Shown here: positions 19,080 through 26,522 of the stretch, one piece after another
Position numbering within the stretch: the stretch's first letter is position 1
Layout: every line of letters starts with the position of its first letter
Assembly: GCA_020639095.1 (NCBI GenBank)
Contig: JACKHH010000012.1
Coordinates: 22,379-86,378 of the forward strand
Reading direction: 5' to 3'
Length of the DNA: 64,000 nt
From: Phycisphaerales bacterium
Lineage (GTDB): Bacteria > Planctomycetota > Phycisphaerae > UBA1845
Translations under genes and position numbers: made by a program
The notes under the pieces: generated by a model
What the model was told of the DNA's origin: nothing
Database searches by the model: none
The model's input: the letters and a program-made list of their open reading frames with translations, nothing else

Positions 19080-20285
19080 ATGACGGGATCGGACGGCACA
19101 TCGAATGCAGCCTGGCGGGGGCGATCGCTGGCGACGGCAGTCCCTTGTTATGGGGACGAGCGGTTGGCGATGGTTCGCGGGCAGGGTTGCCGGCTTTGGG
19201 ACGCGGACGGGAAGGAGTACCTCGACCTGCTCGCGGGCATCGCGGTCTGCTGCCTGGGGCATGCGCATCCGGTGATTCGCGACGCGTTGGCGAAACAGGC
19301 CGACTTGCTCGTGCATTGCTCAAACAAATTCGTCGTGCCGGCGCAGGTCGAGCTGGCGGAGTGGCTGAGCGCGCGATCGTTCGCCGAGCGGGTGTTCTTC
19401 ACCAACAGCGGCACCGAAGCGATCGAAGCCGCACTCAAGCTGTCGCGTCGCGTCGCGCACGTTCGGGGCGAGCATGAGCGGTTCGAGATCATCAGCTTCG
19501 AGGGTTCGTTCCACGGGCGAACTTACGGCGCGGTGTCCGCGACGGCGCAGGCGAAATACCACCGGGGTTTTGAACCGCTGCTACCCGGCATCGTGTACCT
19601 TCCCTTCGCGGACGCTTCCGCGCTCGACAAAGCGCTTGGCCACAAAACGGCTGCCGTTGTGCTCGAACCGATTCAGGGTGAGGGCGGGGTTCGGCCTTTT
19701 CCTGCCGACTTTCTCAAACTGGTGCACCGGCTGTGCAGTGAACGCGGCGCGCTGCTGATCTGCGACGAAATCCAATGCGGGATGGGGCGGACCGGCAAGC
19801 TATTCCATCATCAGCACCATGACATCACACCGGACATCGTGACGGTAGCCAAAGCGCTCGGCGGAGGCGTGCCGATCGGCGCAATGCTGACAACGGCGGA
19901 GTGGGGCGATCATCTCACGAACGGCGTACACGGAACCACGTACGGCGGCAATCCATTGATGTGTGCGACGGCGCTTGCGGTGTGCCAGTATATCGAGCGC
20001 GAAGGATTGATCGCGCATGTCGCGGAGGTAGGCGAGTATTTCCGCGATCGTTTGCAGGCGTTGTGCGACAAATACGAAAAGGCAGTCGAAGTGCGCGGCG
20101 CGGGCTTGATGATCGGCCTGGGTTTGAAGGAAGGTGCGACGGAATTGACGCGCTACCTCCTGACAAACGGCATGATCGTCAATGCCATCGGCGATACCAC
20201 CATCCGCATAGTCCCACCATTGATCATAAACAAAGAAGAAGTCGACAAAGCCACAAACCAAATCGAAAAGTGGCTGAAAACGTAG
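19080..20285 (+). CDS. argD: acetylornithine aminotransferase
   Basis: A 401-residue class III PLP aminotransferase of the ArgD type. It converts N-acetylglutamate semialdehyde to N-acetylornithine in arginine synthesis; many also serve in lysine synthesis. Visible motifs are LDLLAGIAVCCLGHAHP, FTNSGTEAIEAALKL, the cofactor region LICDEIQCGMGRTG and the Lys-bearing TVAKALGGGVPIGAM. Length matches the family when the ATG at 19080 is used; an earlier start at 18999 would add 27 unconserved residues. It is divergent from pilT, and no other arginine genes are adjacent. Relatives such as ornithine or succinylornithine aminotransferase cannot be excluded from sequence alone. Confidence 0.88.
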   Translation: MTGSDGTSNAAWRGRSLATAVPCYGDERLAMVRGQGCRLWDADGKEYLDLLAGIAVCCLGHAHPVIRDALAKQADLLVHCSNKFVVPAQVELAEWLSARSFAERVFFTNSGTEAIEAALKLSRRVAHVRGEHERFEIISFEGSFHGRTYGAVSATAQAKYHRGFEPLLPGIVYLPFADASALDKALGHKTAAVVLEPIQGEGGVRPFPADFLKLVHRLCSERGALLICDEIQCGMGRTGKLFHHQHHDITPDIVTVAKALGGGVPIGAMLTTAEWGDHLTNGVHGTTYGGNPLMCATALAVCQYIEREGLIAHVAEVGEYFRDRLQALCDKYEKAVEVRGAGLMIGLGLKEGATELTRYLLTNGMIVNAIGDTTIRIVPPLIINKEEVDKATNQIEKWLKT

Positions 20286-20400
20286 GGTGGGCACTGCCCA
20301 CCATCAACAAAGCAACCACCGACCCACCAGCCAAGGCACCCAAAAAAGAAAGTGCAGGCAAGATGCCTGCACCACAATAACAAAACCAACCCCCAATCCG
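20286..20400. repeat. short palindromic intergenic repeats
   Basis: Just after argD lies GGTGGGCACTGCCCACC (~20287-20302), a perfect palindrome. Further on is a GTGCAGGCAAGATGCCTGCA-type hairpin at 20352-20378. The second belongs to a family seen again at 26422, 45646 and 46721. They may double as transcription barriers between the convergent genes. Confidence 0.75.
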
Positions 20401-20499
20401 TTCTTGGCGCCTTAGCGTCTTGGCGGTTCAAACAGAATGAGTGCGTCGCGGAGCACAAACACGCCACGTCCGTCGCGACCGCCAACGCAGCATCCGTCG

Positions 20500-22794
20500 T
20501 TATCCAAGGTCCAGCGCCATGATCTGCTTGCGGTCGCGGACAAAGAGCGTCTTTCCCACAAGCGTCGGCGCAGTCCAGGTCCGACCGTCGCCAAGTTCCG
20601 CGGACGACAGGATATCAAGCTCTGCCGGTGATGCTTTCGCGAGAAACAGCTTGCCGTCCTCGTTGAGAATGATGAGCTTGCCATCGGCTGCGATTGTCGT
20701 GGACTTGCCGATGTCGCGACTGCGCCACGCGAGTTCGCCGGTCTTGACGTCAACGGCTGCGTAGAAGACCGGGCCGAAGTCACCGCTCGCGCCGTAAACG
20801 AAACCGCCGACGCGAACTGCGTTGCCGTGGTGGACGCGCATCTTGTTGTTGTACCACAGCTCGTTCGCCGCCGGTTTGCCGTCTTCCACGGACAATTGCA
20901 CGCCTCGGCTGCCCATGCCGTACGCGGACGAGATGAAGAGAATCCCATCGTCGCCGAGCACCGGGGTTGAGATGTTCGCGCCCCATTGCGTGGGCTGCTC
21001 GACGCGCCAGTAGAGGTCACCGTTCTCCGGATTGAGCCCAGCCACTTCCGCCGAAGAGAACAGGATCAACTCTTCCTTGTCGCCGGCCTTCGCGACGCCG
21101 ACCGATGCGTGCGTCGGGCCAAAGTCCTGGTTTTTCCAGGCTTCACTGCCGTCGCTCTGCTTGAACGCGACAACCGCCTGCCCTTTGCCGCCAACGGGGA
21201 GAATGATCAAATCCTTGTAGGCCAGCGGGCTCGCGCCGTAGCCATACTGCATGGTTGACGCTTCGTAATCCTTGTGCAGGTTGCGTTCCCAAATCACCTT
21301 GCCGGTGTTCTTGTCCACGCAGTGCAGATTCACCATCGAACCGACGGCGAACAGGCGATCGCCCACGATGACCGGGGTCGAGTGCGGGCCGTGGCCGAAC
21401 TGCGCGTCCATGCCCTCGTCGTACGGCGCGTCGTAGGAGATATCCCAAACCGTCTCGCCCGTCTTCGCGTCGAGCGCGACGATGTGTTCTTCGGACTTGT
21501 TTTTCTCCGGATCGGTCGGGCGATACATGGTGTAGAGGCGGTCGCCGTCGTCGATGATCGAAGAGTAGCCGTCGCCGAGATCGCGACGCCACAGCGTCTT
21601 GGGGCCGCCATCGGGCCACTTGTCCGCGAGCCCGGTTGTGTCGGCTTTGAAATCGCCGTGTGCGCCACCCCATTGCGGCCAGCACGATGCCACGCCACTG
21701 GGGTTCGGTCGGATCGCGGTGTTCACATCGGTCTGTTCGGTCTCGGCGAAGCGGCGGCGACGCTCCGCCTTGGCGGCCTCTGCCTCGCGTGCCTTGGCTG
21801 CCGCCAGTTCCGCATTCGCTTTCTTTTCCGCGTCGCGGTCTTCGAGTGTCTTCAACGCGTAGGTACGCGTGATTTCGCTATGCGAGGATGTTGGCGGCCC
21901 GTTTTCGCCGGCGCCCGCGGTTGCGCTGTAGGAGATTTCCGCGTGATCCTCGCGGCGGAACAACTCGCCGTGCTCGACGTAGATGGCTGCGGTGCCCGTC
22001 AGCGTCGCGCTTTCGAGCTTGATGTTGCTGACCGGCATCATCGAGTCTGCTTCGTATTTGCGATCCGGGTCCGCGGGCTTCCCGGTGAACGAAATGACGG
22101 CAAAAGTCCTGCCGTTCTTCTCGACCACTTTATCCAGCGTGTACGTACACTCGAACGAAAAATCCTTCAATTCGGCGAGCGGTTCGAGATAGGGCGCGGT
22201 CCACGATTCGCCGACTTTGATGTCGCGATTCGGGAAAATGCTGAGAACCATGTTTTCCCAATGCGCCTGATGACGTTCGTTGGTGTACTTCGGCTTCTCG
22301 TACTCCCAGAACATGTTCCCGCTGGTGACGCCGCTGTCGACCTTCTGCACGATCTCATCCATGCCGGTGGACGCGACGACCTTGTGGTCCGCATCGAGGT
22401 CGATGTTGAGCGTCATGCCGATCTGCGGCCCAAGAATCTGCTCCCACTGTTCGGATTGTTCTTCGTCGGGGATGTCGGAATCGTAGAACGTGCGACCGAT
22501 GGCGCTGTCAAAAACAAAGCCAAGCCGGTCCAACGTGGACGCAACGCGAACGCCATCGCCATGCGTCGACACATCGACGCGCAGCCCGCGCTGAATCTCC
22601 AGCGTCATCGTGAAGTCGCCCATCGGTGATTTGCTGGTGGTCTTCGCCGTTTCGTTGCCTTCGACGTAACCACTCGCGCCAGGCTCAAACTTCGGCGTGA
22701 GATTGACACTTTCCTGGGCGTACACGCTCGTTGCAAGCAGGCAAATGGTCAGAACGAAAAGCCGCTTCGCGCGCGTAATCAATAGCAAGGACAT
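20500..22794 (-). CDS. secreted PQQ-type beta-propeller protein with N-terminal DUF6263-like domain
   Basis: A 764-residue exported protein. It has a signal peptide (LLLITRAKRLFVLTICLL) followed by a ~290-residue N-terminal domain resembling DUF6263 (FPNRDIKVGESWTAP-type strand). An Ala/Glu/Lys-rich coiled linker spans ~320-350. A C-terminal beta-propeller of PQQ-like repeats occupies ~370-764, with several VALDAKTGETVW-type blades as in BamB or PQQ dehydrogenases. No catalytic residues of alcohol dehydrogenases are evident, so a binding or scaffolding role outside the cytoplasm is likelier. The ATG at 22794 is chosen because GGAGGG lies 5 bases upstream. Confidence 0.8.
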   Translation of the reverse strand: MSLLLITRAKRLFVLTICLLATSVYAQESVNLTPKFEPGASGYVEGNETAKTTSKSPMGDFTMTLEIQRGLRVDVSTHGDGVRVASTLDRLGFVFDSAIGRTFYDSDIPDEEQSEQWEQILGPQIGMTLNIDLDADHKVVASTGMDEIVQKVDSGVTSGNMFWEYEKPKYTNERHQAHWENMVLSIFPNRDIKVGESWTAPYLEPLAELKDFSFECTYTLDKVVEKNGRTFAVISFTGKPADPDRKYEADSMMPVSNIKLESATLTGTAAIYVEHGELFRREDHAEISYSATAGAGENGPPTSSHSEITRTYALKTLEDRDAEKKANAELAAAKAREAEAAKAERRRRFAETEQTDVNTAIRPNPSGVASCWPQWGGAHGDFKADTTGLADKWPDGGPKTLWRRDLGDGYSSIIDDGDRLYTMYRPTDPEKNKSEEHIVALDAKTGETVWDISYDAPYDEGMDAQFGHGPHSTPVIVGDRLFAVGSMVNLHCVDKNTGKVIWERNLHKDYEASTMQYGYGASPLAYKDLIILPVGGKGQAVVAFKQSDGSEAWKNQDFGPTHASVGVAKAGDKEELILFSSAEVAGLNPENGDLYWRVEQPTQWGANISTPVLGDDGILFISSAYGMGSRGVQLSVEDGKPAANELWYNNKMRVHHGNAVRVGGFVYGASGDFGPVFYAAVDVKTGELAWRSRDIGKSTTIAADGKLIILNEDGKLFLAKASPAELDILSSAELGDGRTWTAPTLVGKTLFVRDRKQIMALDLG

Positions 22795-22950
22795 TGGCAC
22801 CCTCCTGGACACTTCGGTTGGAACTGAAACTCCGGCACAAGGACGTATCGTAAGCGGGTCGAGCTACGCACGCAAAGTCGCGAGAGCAGCGGGGCGGTCA
22901 AACAAGCCGTAAGAACTTGTCCGTAACAAGTTAGGAAGGAACACCTCAAC

Positions 22951-22976
22951 AAAAAACGGCGGGCCAAAGCCCGCCG
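22951..22976 (-). terminator. intrinsic terminator after the ABM-domain gene
   Basis: A perfect 8-bp stem (CGGCGGGC with GCCCGCCG) with a CAAA loop is followed by six T when read on the minus strand. It lies ~40 bases past the stop of the gene at 23014-23370 and upstream of the PQQ gene. Confidence 0.9.
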
Positions 22977-22978
22977 CA

Positions 22979-23016
22979 GAATTCATCATTCATCACTCGT
23001 CATTAAGAATTCATTA
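22979..23016. repeat. AT-rich ATTCATCATT-type repeat
   Basis: A tract made of overlapping ATTCATCATT and ATTCATTA units between the ABM gene stop and its terminator. Similar tracts lie at 37746, 37834, 39235, 39331 and 45776, always intergenic and far more AT-rich than the surrounding DNA. Confidence 0.75.
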
Positions 23017-23370
23017 CCCGTGTCCCATCGGGCACTTGCCCGGAGCGGCTGATGCTTGCGCCGCGGGGGGAGCCGGTGCTTTGCTTTCGTCGCCGTAATA
23101 GTTGTGGCTCGGCCTGCCCGCGAGCACTTCTTCCTTGCCCCAGTTGGCGACGTTGCGGAACTGCTCGGACGCGATGAACCCGTCGAACGCGCCGCGGTCG
23201 TTCCATTCCGACATGATGAGGTAGCTGTTGGCGTCGCGCACGTTGGTGAACAGATCGGTGCGGACGTGTCCGTCGATACCCTTCATGATATCGATGACCT
23301 TGTAGAAGACCTGCTCAAAGATTTCGTTCTTCCCCTCGCGCACCTGATAGTTCATGCCGACGGTAACCAT
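23014..23370 (-). CDS. antibiotic biosynthesis monooxygenase (ABM) domain protein
   Basis: A 118-residue protein. Residues 1-95 match the dimeric alpha/beta-barrel ABM fold (VTVGMNYQVREGKNEIFEQ, then SYLIMSEWNDRGAFDGF). The family includes small monooxygenases and heme-degrading enzymes. The C-terminus has an Ala/Pro-rich linker and ends GKCPMGHG, where a CPMGH tail could bind heme or a metal (inference). GAGGAA precedes the ATG at 8 bases. A much longer frame that extends to 24777 runs antisense through the amidohydrolase gene and is not the real start. A terminator follows, so it is transcribed alone. Confidence 0.82.
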   Translation of the reverse strand: MVTVGMNYQVREGKNEIFEQVFYKVIDIMKGIDGHVRTDLFTNVRDANSYLIMSEWNDRGAFDGFIASEQFRNVANWGKEEVLAGRPSHNYYGDESKAPAPPAAQASAAPGKCPMGHG

Positions 23371-23547
23371 GATATTCGTTCCTCGTTTTCGCGGTTCAAT
23401 TGGATCGGGTATGGTGTACCCCGGTTCCGGACGCCCGGCGACACCTCGGCTGAGAGTGTAGTCGATCACGCGGGGGCGGGCGAGTAGGCTTAGAAATCGC
23501 TGGTCCACGCGGTCTTGGACAGGCGAAGATGATCTGGGAGTCACGCG

Positions 23548-25275
23548 ATGGGTCGATGGATGCGACGTTGCGGTTTGATGGCGATTGCTCTGGGCGTAGT
23601 CGGTATGCACGCGGTGCAGGCGCAAACGGAAGGCGAGGCGACGGGATTTGCGAAGGTCGCTACCCCGACGCTGGTCATCCTCAACGCCAAGGTGTGGACC
23701 GGTGTGCCCGGCGCTGAGGATGCTGAGGCCATTGCGATCACCGGCGAGACAATATCCGCCGTCGGTACGACTGAGCAGATTCACGCGCTCGCGGGCAAAG
23801 CCACGGCAATCATCGACGCTGCCGGTCGCCGCGTGATTCCCGGAATCACCGACAGTCACACGCACTTCATTGAGATGGGGCTGCAACTCGGGCGGATCAA
23901 TCTCCGGCCTGCGGAGAATCGCGAGGCGTTCATCAACCTGGTGGCTGCGACGGCTGCCCGTCTTTCGCCGGGGCAATGGATGCTCGGTGGGCAGTATTCC
24001 GTGGACAGTTGGGACGACCCCAGCCCGCCCGACAAATCGTGGATCGATACCGTGACGCCCGGCACGCCGGTGTTCGTCAATCGCATGGACGGCCACCAGG
24101 CGCTGGCGAACTCGGTGGCGCTGAAGTACGCGCGGATCGATCGCGACGGGCCGCCCGATCCGCCCGGGGGTGAAATCGTCCGCGATCCCGTCACGAACGA
24201 GCCTACGGGAATTCTCAAGGACGAAGCCATGTCGCTCGTGTCGAAGCACATCCCACCGCCCGACGAGCGCAAGATGTACGACGCGCTGATGCTCGCGTGC
24301 CAGGTGGCCAATGCGTGGGGCATCACAGCCGTCCACGACATGACCGACCTCAATCAGATTCCCGCGTACGTGATGGCTGGTCGCCGCGACACGCTCACCG
24401 TGCGCGTGCGCAGCTACCTTCAGACCGAGGAGTTCCAGAAGGAACTGTCCACGCTGCGCAAGGCGCAGTCGGAAGCGGGCGGGCTTTATGAAGTCGCGGG
24501 ATTCAAATCGTACATGGACGGGTCGCTGGGCAGCCGCACAGCCTACATGCACGAACCCTTCGCCGACGCGAATGCGGACACGCGTTATCCGCGCGGGTTC
24601 AAGTTGGCGCACGCAGCCGCCGACAGCTATCCCGCGGACATTCGCTGGGCAAACGAGCAGGGCTTGCAGATGGCGGTGCACGCGATCGGCGATCAAGCCA
24701 ATCACGACCTCCTCGACATCTATGCGAGCATTCCCAACGTCAAGGAGCGGCGCCATCGTATCGAGCACGCGCAGCACCTCATGCGTTCGGACATTCCGCG
24801 TTTCGCCGAGTTGGGCGTCATCGCGTCAATGCAGCCGTTTCATAAAGCGGACGATGGACGCTGGGCTGAGCACGCGCTGGGCCCGGAGCGGTCGGAGACG
24901 ACGTACGCGTTCAACAGTTTGCTGCGCGCCGGTGCGGTGGTGTGCTTCGGCAGCGATACGCCCGTCGTCACGATGAATCCGTTCTCCGGAATCGCGGCAG
25001 CTGTTACGGCGAAAACGCTTGCGGAAGAGGTATGGGTGCCGTCGCAACGCATCAGCCGCGAAGACGCGCTGCGCTGCTACACCTACAACCCGCATGTGGC
25101 GGCTTTCCGCGAGCAAAAGCTGGGCACGCTCGAAGTCGGCAAGATTGCGGATATCGCAATTCTCGATTCCGATATTCTCACCGCGCCGATCGATGACATT
25201 CACCGCACCGAAGCGTTCGCGACGATCCTCGGCGGGCGTGTGGTGTGGCGCGCGGAATCCGCAGCGACCGAATAA
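23548..25275 (+). CDS. secreted YtcJ-like amidohydrolase
   Basis: A 575-residue metal-dependent hydrolase of the amidohydrolase-3/YtcJ family, with a signal peptide (MRRCGLMAIALGVVGMHAVQA). The metal-binding HxH is in GITDSHTHF, later His residues are in MAVHAIGDQANHD and HRIEHAQH, and the last metal ligand region is CFGSDTPVVT. The C-terminal VGKIADIAILD strand belongs to the composite beta-sandwich. Substrates of the family are usually N-acyl or cyclic amides and are not predictable here. GGGAG is 7 bases before the ATG. It is divergent from the ABM gene. Confidence 0.87.
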   Translation: MGRWMRRCGLMAIALGVVGMHAVQAQTEGEATGFAKVATPTLVILNAKVWTGVPGAEDAEAIAITGETISAVGTTEQIHALAGKATAIIDAAGRRVIPGITDSHTHFIEMGLQLGRINLRPAENREAFINLVAATAARLSPGQWMLGGQYSVDSWDDPSPPDKSWIDTVTPGTPVFVNRMDGHQALANSVALKYARIDRDGPPDPPGGEIVRDPVTNEPTGILKDEAMSLVSKHIPPPDERKMYDALMLACQVANAWGITAVHDMTDLNQIPAYVMAGRRDTLTVRVRSYLQTEEFQKELSTLRKAQSEAGGLYEVAGFKSYMDGSLGSRTAYMHEPFADANADTRYPRGFKLAHAAADSYPADIRWANEQGLQMAVHAIGDQANHDLLDIYASIPNVKERRHRIEHAQHLMRSDIPRFAELGVIASMQPFHKADDGRWAEHALGPERSETTYAFNSLLRAGAVVCFGSDTPVVTMNPFSGIAAAVTAKTLAEEVWVPSQRISREDALRCYTYNPHVAAFREQKLGTLEVGKIADIAILDSDILTAPIDDIHRTEAFATILGGRVVWRAESAATE

Positions 25276-25439
25276 CCCGTCATTTCCAGCGTATTTTTTA
25301 AGCTCGCGGACTTATCGGGACACCGCGTTGGCGCAGCGTGCGCATGCACATTTGCGTCCAATGATTATCCACCCTTCTAAGAACACAGCTTTGTTGTACT
25401 GCCTCACTTGACTCTCCGGGTTTACCCAGCCTAAGAACC

Positions 25440-25865
25440 ATCGGAAGGACACGGCGACGAGCGAGAGCATCGCCTGGGGGGAGGAGAGAGAAGCCATCCA
25501 CCTGAGGCATTTCTTTCGCCGGCGAGATCGGAGGGGACCGGTCTCGCGAGAGCAACTCAAATCGGACGGAGCCAAGAAGGAGATCACTGGTAGCGCGCAG
25601 AATGATTCCGCGCGCTGCACAAGGAAACGGCCCAGTCGCACGCCGCGAAAGCGTATTGCGAGCGACCTGCCCATCTCCGCTTCGTCCGCTGACTTGGACT
25701 TAACAGGAGAGGGTGAAACGCCAAGTAGTTCTTTACGACGCCCCGAGCGCGACTCCGTATGGGTGGGAGAGACGCTTGAAGCGGAATCGCCGGGGCGTCA
25801 GTGCAAAATACTCTCTCTCTCTCGGATCGGGGTCGCCCCATAGCGGGCGGCCCCGATTATCTTTT
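25440..25865 (+). ncRNA. candidate structured non-coding RNA ending in an intrinsic terminator
   Basis: About 430 bases with no convincing gene but a chain of strong helices on the plus strand. These are 5 bp (25453-25457 with 25470-25474), 10 bp with one wobble (25522-25531 with 25538-25547), a 7+3 bp hairpin (25592-25616), CGC-GAAA-GCG with a GNRA loop (25644-25653), 6 bp (25692-25697 with 25721-25726) and 9 bp (25737-25745 with 25791-25799). The last element is a 13-bp terminator stem (25826-25857) followed by TATCTTTT. The 5' end is unknown. I could not match it to RNase P RNA, tmRNA, SRP RNA, 6S RNA or a known riboswitch. It could instead be a long 3' UTR of the amidohydrolase gene, but repeated helices argue for a folded RNA. 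Confidence 0.5.
25826..25865 (+). terminator. strong intrinsic terminator
   Basis: A 13-bp stem starting ATCGGGG and closing CCCCGAT, with one G-T wobble and a 6-base loop, followed by TATCTTTT. It ends the transcript that crosses the region from 25275. Confidence 0.8.
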
Positions 25866-26029
25866 ACGCGTTGCGCCGTCCGGTGCTGCGCAACCGCACG
25901 TCTGAAATATCTTCCGCAACTCAGGGTTTTGCGTCGCAGGGCTTCGTGCTAGCATTCCCGCATTCCGTGCGGCTGGTATGTTTGCGCGGGTGGGGACAAC
26001 GGACGTTGATGCAAGAAGCGAGGAGTGCG

Positions 26030-26386
26030 ATGGTGGGGCGGGTACGCTGGGCGGTTGTGGTGGGTTTGTTGGTGCTCGTTGGGGCGTGTACCTTCAATGT
26101 TGATCTTGGCGGGACGACGTTGTTCCCGATTGGGACCGCGTTTGTGGTCAGCGGGACGGCTGACCTGGTTGATACCGAGGATGGCGCCTGTCCGGTCTGG
26201 TTGGGCGACAACGGTGTGACCTATCACCTGTTTCAGAACCCGCGCGTCGATAACGCGGACTACGATCAGATTACCACGCCGGGCGTCACGTCGCGTCTGG
26301 AACTTGCAACCCGCACCGATCTGGTGATCGATTGCCAGGTGGGCACGATCGTCGAAGTGCAGAACGTGCTCGAAATCGTGCCGTAG
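26030..26386 (+). CDS. small lipoprotein
   Basis: A 118-residue protein with a lipoprotein signal: VGRVRW, then VVVGLLVLVG and Cys (lipobox LVGAC). The mature part contains IGTAFVVSGTADLVDTEDG and looks like a small beta barrel. The start is the ATG at 26030 with GAGGAG upstream; longer in-frame readings lack the signal. No family recognised. It is followed by a palindromic repeat and then by a convergent gene. Confidence 0.7.
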   Translation: MVGRVRWAVVVGLLVLVGACTFNVDLGGTTLFPIGTAFVVSGTADLVDTEDGACPVWLGDNGVTYHLFQNPRVDNADYDQITTPGVTSRLELATRTDLVIDCQVGTIVEVQNVLEIVP

Positions 26387-26421
26387 CGGCGTTTGCTGTA
26401 TGTGTAATCGATGCAGGTGCT

Positions 26422-26506
26422 ATTGTGGTGCAGGCATCTTGCCTGCACACATAATAGTTGATGCCGCATTTCATATAGGATGCAGGCTGGAAGCCTGCAC
26501 CACAAT
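26422..26506. repeat. paired inverted GTGGTGCAGGC repeats
   Basis: A hairpin-type repeat starting ATTGTGGTGCAGGCATC and a second inverted copy ending GCAGGCTGGAAGCCTGCAC then CACAAT. The two form an element of about 85 bases with ATTGTGGTGCAGG arms. It lies between the convergent genes ending at 26386 and 26523. Confidence 0.8.
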
Positions 26507-26522
26507 TCTCTTCGCTGCGTGC

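Noticed and set aside
21274..22629. Plus-strand frame of 451 codons opposite the PQQ gene
   Set aside because: It has no ribosome site or domain and mirrors a gene with clear signal peptide and propeller repeats.
23371..24777. Long minus-strand open frame extending the ABM gene to 587 residues
   Set aside because: It runs antisense through the well-supported amidohydrolase gene. The ABM domain itself begins at an ATG with a good ribosome site at 23370.
25312..25674. Minus-strand open frames in the 25.3-25.9 kb gap
   Set aside because: Two overlapping frames of similar length and no known domain. The helices on the plus strand explain the region better.
25440..25865. Identification of the structured region as RNase P RNA or tmRNA
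   Set aside because: The conserved GAGGAAAGTCC of RNase P and the GTTCGA and CCACCA ends of tmRNA are absent on both strands.
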